Source: Vibrio sp. S9_S30
Lineage (GTDB): Bacteria; Pseudomonadota; Gammaproteobacteria; Enterobacterales; Vibrionaceae
Direction of reading: 5' to 3'
Length of the DNA stretch: 64,000 nt
Assembly (NCBI RefSeq): GCF_014694455.1
Contig: NZ_JAAUWT010000008.1
Location: 124,001-188,000 of the forward strand
The position numbers and the translations under genes were made by a program. How positions within the stretch are numbered: the first letter of the stretch is position 1; each line of letters starts with the position of its first letter. Positions 61,291 through 64,000 of this stretch are shown in pieces. The notes beneath the pieces were generated by a model. That model was not told the DNA's origin, made no database searches, and saw only the letters and a program-made list of their open reading frames with translations.

Positions 61291-61418
61291 GCATTTTGCT
61301 GTCACTTAAGTGGCTCAACACATTCATACTCCGCCTATCTTCTTGCTGGGTTTCTATCATTTAGTATCTCGGATTCTTCCATTCATTATACGAAGAAAAG
61401 CCTCATCAACAACATTTT

Positions 61419-61433
61419 TAAAAAGCCGTTTCA
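61419..61433. promoter_or_regulatory. KdgR-like operator 1 upstream of kduI
   Basis: TAAAAAGCCGTTTCA keeps the right half CGTTTCA intact and differs from the palindrome at two positions on the left; 147 bp before kduI. Confidence 0.5.
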
Positions 61434-61474
61434 TTTATTTTTGATAAACAAGTTAAATTATGTGACAGTGATTA

Positions 61475-61489
61475 TAAAATGGCGTTTCA
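61475..61489. promoter_or_regulatory. KdgR-like operator 2 upstream of kduI
   Basis: TAAAATGGCGTTTCA, again with an intact CGTTTCA half and two left-side differences; 91 bp before kduI and 56 bp from the first copy. Confidence 0.5.
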
Positions 61490-61579
61490 AAAATTTATTC
61501 ATAGATAACTCAGTGATAAGGTGGTGTTCTTCAAGGGAGGCATGACCTTCCTTTCAATCGAAACAAGAGAGAAGTAGAG

Positions 61580-62416
61580 ATGGAAGTACGTCAAGCTATT
61601 CACAGTGAACACGCAAAAACACTAGGAACACAGCAGTTGCGTGACGAATTTTTAGTTGAAAACATCTTCGTGGCGGATCAATTGACGATGACCTATAGCC
61701 ACATCGATAGAATAATCTTTGGTGGTGTTCAGCCAGTCGATAAAGAGGTTGTGCTCGATCCAGCATTAGGTGAACAAGTCGGTGTGGACTACTTTCTTCA
61801 GCGTAGAGAGTTAGGGCTAATCAACGTTGGCGGCGATGGCGTTATTGTTGTAGACGGTGAAAGCTACAACATTAATCACCAAGAAGCGTTATATATTGGG
61901 CAAGGCGCAAAAGCCGTGACCTTTTCTAGCGCAGATGCAGCAAACCCAGCCAAGTTTTACTACAACTGCGCCCCAGCACATACGCATTATCCAAACAAAA
62001 AAATCACGCTAGAAGAAGCCGCTCCGGTAACGCTTGGTGACGCTGCAACCAGTAACAAACGTACTATTTACAAATACATCGTGCCGGACGTACTTCCAAC
62101 GTGCCAGCTGCTAATGGGTTTAACAAAGCTTGAAGACGGCAGCTTATGGAATACGATGCCATGCCACACTCACGACCGTCGTATGGAAGTGTATTTCTAC
62201 TTCAATATGGATAAAGACGCGGCGGTTTTCCATTTCATGGGCGAGCCACAAGAAACGCGTCACTTGCTGATTCACAATGAGCAAGCGGTCATTTCGCCGA
62301 GTTGGTCGATCCATTCAGGTGTAGGCACTCAAGCTTATACTTTCATTTGGGGAATGGTCGGAGAAAACCAAACGTTTACCGACATGGATCATATCGCTGT
62401 GGAAGACATCAAATAA
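61580..62416 (+). CDS. kduI: 5-dehydro-4-deoxy-D-glucuronate isomerase
   Basis: 278 residues, the same length as E. coli KduI. The zinc site [14 protein letters not shown] places His196, His198 and Glu203 at the same numbers as in E. coli, and His245 follows in [15 protein letters not shown] sequence. It isomerises 5-keto-4-deoxyuronate, the open form of the sugar released by GH88, to 2,5-diketo-3-deoxygluconate for KduD. It is a single gene with its own terminator and two KdgR-like boxes upstream. The next steps (kdgK, eda) are not in the window. Confidence 0.96.
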   Translation: MEVRQAIHSEHAKTLGTQQLRDEFLVENIFVADQLTMTYSHIDRIIFGGVQPVDKEVVLDPALGEQVGVDYFLQRRELGLINVGGDGVIVVDGESYNINHQEALYIGQGAKAVTFSSADAANPAKFYYNCAPAHTHYPNKKITLEEAAPVTLGDAATSNKRTIYKYIVPDVLPTCQLLMGLTKLEDGSLWNTMPCHTHDRRMEVYFYFNMDKDAAVFHFMGEPQETRHLLIHNEQAVISPSWSIHSGVGTQAYTFIWGMVGENQTFTDMDHIAVEDIK

Positions 62417-62468
62417 CGCAGCCTGCACAGAGTTTCTAAATAATCCTTCTTGATATTTCCCCTTTTTC

Positions 62469-62498
62469 GCCTGACCTCGCCATAGTCAGGCTTTTTTT
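62469..62498 (+). terminator. Rho-independent terminator of kduI
   Basis: GCCTGAC (62469-62475), nine-base loop, GTCAGGC (62485-62491), then seven T. About 50 bp after the stop codon. Confidence 0.9.
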
Positions 62499-62728
62499 AA
62501 GAACGAAGACAATACAGAAGCCAGAAAAACACGGATTTCCTACCCTATCTGAACGCAAAAATCAGAGCCCTATCAAAATTTGTATAATCCCGCCTAAAAG
62601 TTCATGGAAACTTAAGTTCGATTATCAGCATCTCTTCTATACTTGATGATAAGCATTCACATGCATACTGTATTAGTAACGTAGTGTTATGTATTTTTAC
62701 ACCAAACCCTAACAATCAGGGTCAGTAC
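62499..62728. other. Intergenic region before the PAS-GGDEF gene
   Basis: About 230 bp with no gene; it presumably holds the promoter of the following gene. The ribosome site is weak (CAGGGTCAG before 62729). Confidence 0.45.
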
Positions 62729-64000
62729 ATGAAGATTAAAGCAGAACGAGCAAAAAGCACATTAGCAGTAATCATACTAATTTCTATTTTTTTAAACCTA
62801 TCCACTGTTTTTCTTGCTTACGAGCAAAGCATATATTTAAGAAAGCTTGAGGATATCGTGCTTTCCAAATCCGCGACCTACTTTACTCTGTCGAACAAAC
62901 TGACGGAAATCGAAAGGCTAACGGGGTATTTGGGGTTTATCCATCATTTCAAAAACTATGTTATCCGGAGAGAGAACAGGTACTACCTGAGCGCGGAAGA
63001 GTCGTATCAAAACGCAACACAAGCCATACGAGAATTTAAGCAAGCAAATCATAATCCTAGCTTGAGTTCCCAAGTACAGATACTGGAAGAAACCTTAGAT
63101 ACCTATTACCAAAAGCTCGAATCGGCTCGATCGCTTCATCCAGATCTGAGTGTCAGTGAGTTGGATGAGTTTGTTAAAGTCAATGATCAAGATGCGGGTA
63201 TAGCCCTTTCTCATTTGCGTCGAATGCTTCGCGAACCAATAATAGAAATCAATCAAACGACAAAACAACACCTCACTCGACTAGGCATTTATATATGGTT
63301 ATTTAGCTTGGGATTTGTCCCTATAAGTATCACCGTAAGTATCTTTATTATCCGATTACTCAGGCAACAGCAAACGCAAGCAAAAGAACTGGCACACATT
63401 ATGGATTTGTCGCCTGACGCAATAGTGTACGTGGACCCAAATGGGCATATCCTGAATACCAATAAGAAAGCTTGTACGCTATTTCGCTTGCCACACAAAC
63501 AGATAAACCAACCATCCATCTACGATCTGATCGCAGATGGAGACCGCTTAGATTTCAAAACATTCCACTCACAAAACGTTCAATCAGAGCATACCAATAA
63601 GCTGTTGCCTTTTGTTCTTTCTCTTCAAGGAAAAAATACTGAAGGCGATAGCTTAGATCTCAAGGTGACGATGTCCACGGGTGAAATAGGAGGAAAACAA
63701 CGCACCGTATGTATTTTTAGAGATATGGAAGCCTACAATACTCTCAAAAAATGTGCTGAACATGATGATCTCACCGGCCTGCATAATCGACGTTTTTTTG
63801 AACAGGCTGCACAAAAAGGAATAAGCCGAGCACAAAGAGCTCACCATCAACTCGCCCTTCTGATGATTGACATCGATAGCTTTAAGTGGATAAACGACAA
63901 TATGGGACACTCGGCAGGGGATCTGGCATTGTGTGAGACAGCATTATTCTTAGGAAATCACACCCGAGAATATGATTTGGTTGGACGCTGGGGTGGCGAT
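62729..64000 (+). CDS. Membrane PAS-GGDEF diguanylate cyclase, C-terminal end beyond window
   Basis: 424 codons remain open from the ATG at 62729 to the window edge. A transmembrane helix at about residues 12-34 and another at about 188-210 enclose a helical periplasmic sensor of about 150 residues. A PAS-like domain follows (about 225-345; MDLSPDAIVYVDPNGHILNTNKKA split over its start), then a GGDEF domain: EHDDLTGLHNRRFFEQ, LLMIDIDSFKWINDNMGHSAGD, and the final visible residues GRWGGD, the beginning of the GGDEF motif. It would make c-di-GMP in response to a periplasmic and a cytoplasmic cue. Whether an EAL domain follows cannot be seen. Confidence 0.9.
   Translation, partial: MKIKAERAKSTLAVIILISIFLNLSTVFLAYEQSIYLRKLEDIVLSKSATYFTLSNKLTEIERLTGYLGFIHHFKNYVIRRENRYYLSAEESYQNATQAIREFKQANHNPSLSSQVQILEETLDTYYQKLESARSLHPDLSVSELDEFVKVNDQDAGIALSHLRRMLREPIIEINQTTKQHLTRLGIYIWLFSLGFVPISITVSIFIIRLLRQQQTQAKELAHIMDLSPDAIVYVDPNGHILNTNKKACTLFRLPHKQINQPSIYDLIADGDRLDFKTFHSQNVQSEHTNKLLPFVLSLQGKNTEGDSLDLKVTMSTGEIGGKQRTVCIFRDMEAYNTLKKCAEHDDLTGLHNRRFFEQAAQKGISRAQRAHHQLALLMIDIDSFKWINDNMGHSAGDLALCETALFLGNHTREYDLVGRWGGD

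Larger units (their letters stand above)
61291..61579. promoter_or_regulatory. Divergent SulP-galT / kduI control region
   Basis: About 290 bp beyond the 20-bp array. It contains two KdgR-like boxes closer to kduI and, directly beside the second, TGTGACAGTGATTATA (61461), a half-good match to a CRP site. Carbon-catabolite control together with KdgR-type repression would be usual for kduI. Confidence 0.45.

Noticed and set aside
61106..61545. Plus-strand frames rich in FHFCYCIFTFA-type repeats upstream of kduI
   Set aside because: They are translations of the 20-bp array in front of SulP, with no start signal.
1..64000. tRNA, rRNA, insertion sequence or prophage genes
   Set aside because: I looked for transposase, integrase and phage structural motifs and for cloverleaf-type sequences and saw none; a dedicated search (tRNA and IS models) would be needed to exclude small or decayed ones.

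Overview
The window looks like a chromosome segment of a marine gammaproteobacterium, most likely a member of the Vibrionaceae. The reasons are enterobacterial/vibrio-type ppsA-ppsR and kduI/kduD, a GH19 chitinase beside a secreted GH20 chitobiase-like hexosaminidase, an MshQ-like surface protein, two GGDEF proteins, and a chondroitin/hyaluronan-type utilisation locus with a GH112 phosphorylase like the one described in V. vulnificus. This is inference from gene content; no rRNA, tRNA or species marker lies in the window.

Layout. 1-5.7 kb: the start of a GntR/FCD regulator (cut by the edge), an Ail/OmpX-like porin, the divergent ppsA/ppsR pair and a small unknown gene. 5.7-17.8 kb: a LysR regulator diverging from a ten-gene operon: TorT-like binding protein, RbsA-type ATPase, RbsC-type permease, pxpA-like, biotin carrier, biotin carboxylase, pxpB-like, pxpC-like, a gabD-like dehydrogenase and a gabT-like transaminase. 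PxpB/PxpC-type proteins are homologous to the carboxyltransferase half of urea carboxylase, so the set reads as a split biotin-dependent amide/lactam carboxylase plus a hydrolase. The transaminase and dehydrogenase suggest that the released product is GABA or a similar omega-amino acid. 18-26.5 kb: a quinone-oxidoreductase-like protein, PhzF, a large MshQ-like protein, small proteins and a diguanylate cyclase.

27-34.5 kb and 45-62.4 kb together form a glycosaminoglycan/chitin catabolic region: orphan family-5 binding protein, DUF2264 protein, anaerobic sulfatase maturase, cytoplasmic sulfatase, GH19, GH20, PL8 lyase, GH112, GH88, GalM, KduD, GalT, SulP and KduI. The proposed flow is extracellular PL8 cleavage, uptake, desulfation by the maturase-activated sulfatase, GH88 cleavage to unsaturated uronate, then KduI and KduD to 2-keto-3-deoxygluconate. 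GH112 and GalT would handle galactosyl-HexNAc by phosphorolysis. I find eight copies, some weak, of a palindrome related to TGAAACNNCGTTTCA in front of these units; it resembles the enterobacterial KdgR box, and no kdgR gene is in the window. Between the two halves sit a DAACS symporter, a HAD phosphatase translationally coupled to an odd NRPS (C-A-T-E-C, both C domains with Gln in place of the catalytic His), and pyroglutamyl peptidase.

A second theme is short tandem arrays (15-22 bp units, 2-8 copies) in many intergenic gaps. Several begin exactly at the stop or start codon of the adjacent gene. The window ends inside a PAS-GGDEF gene.
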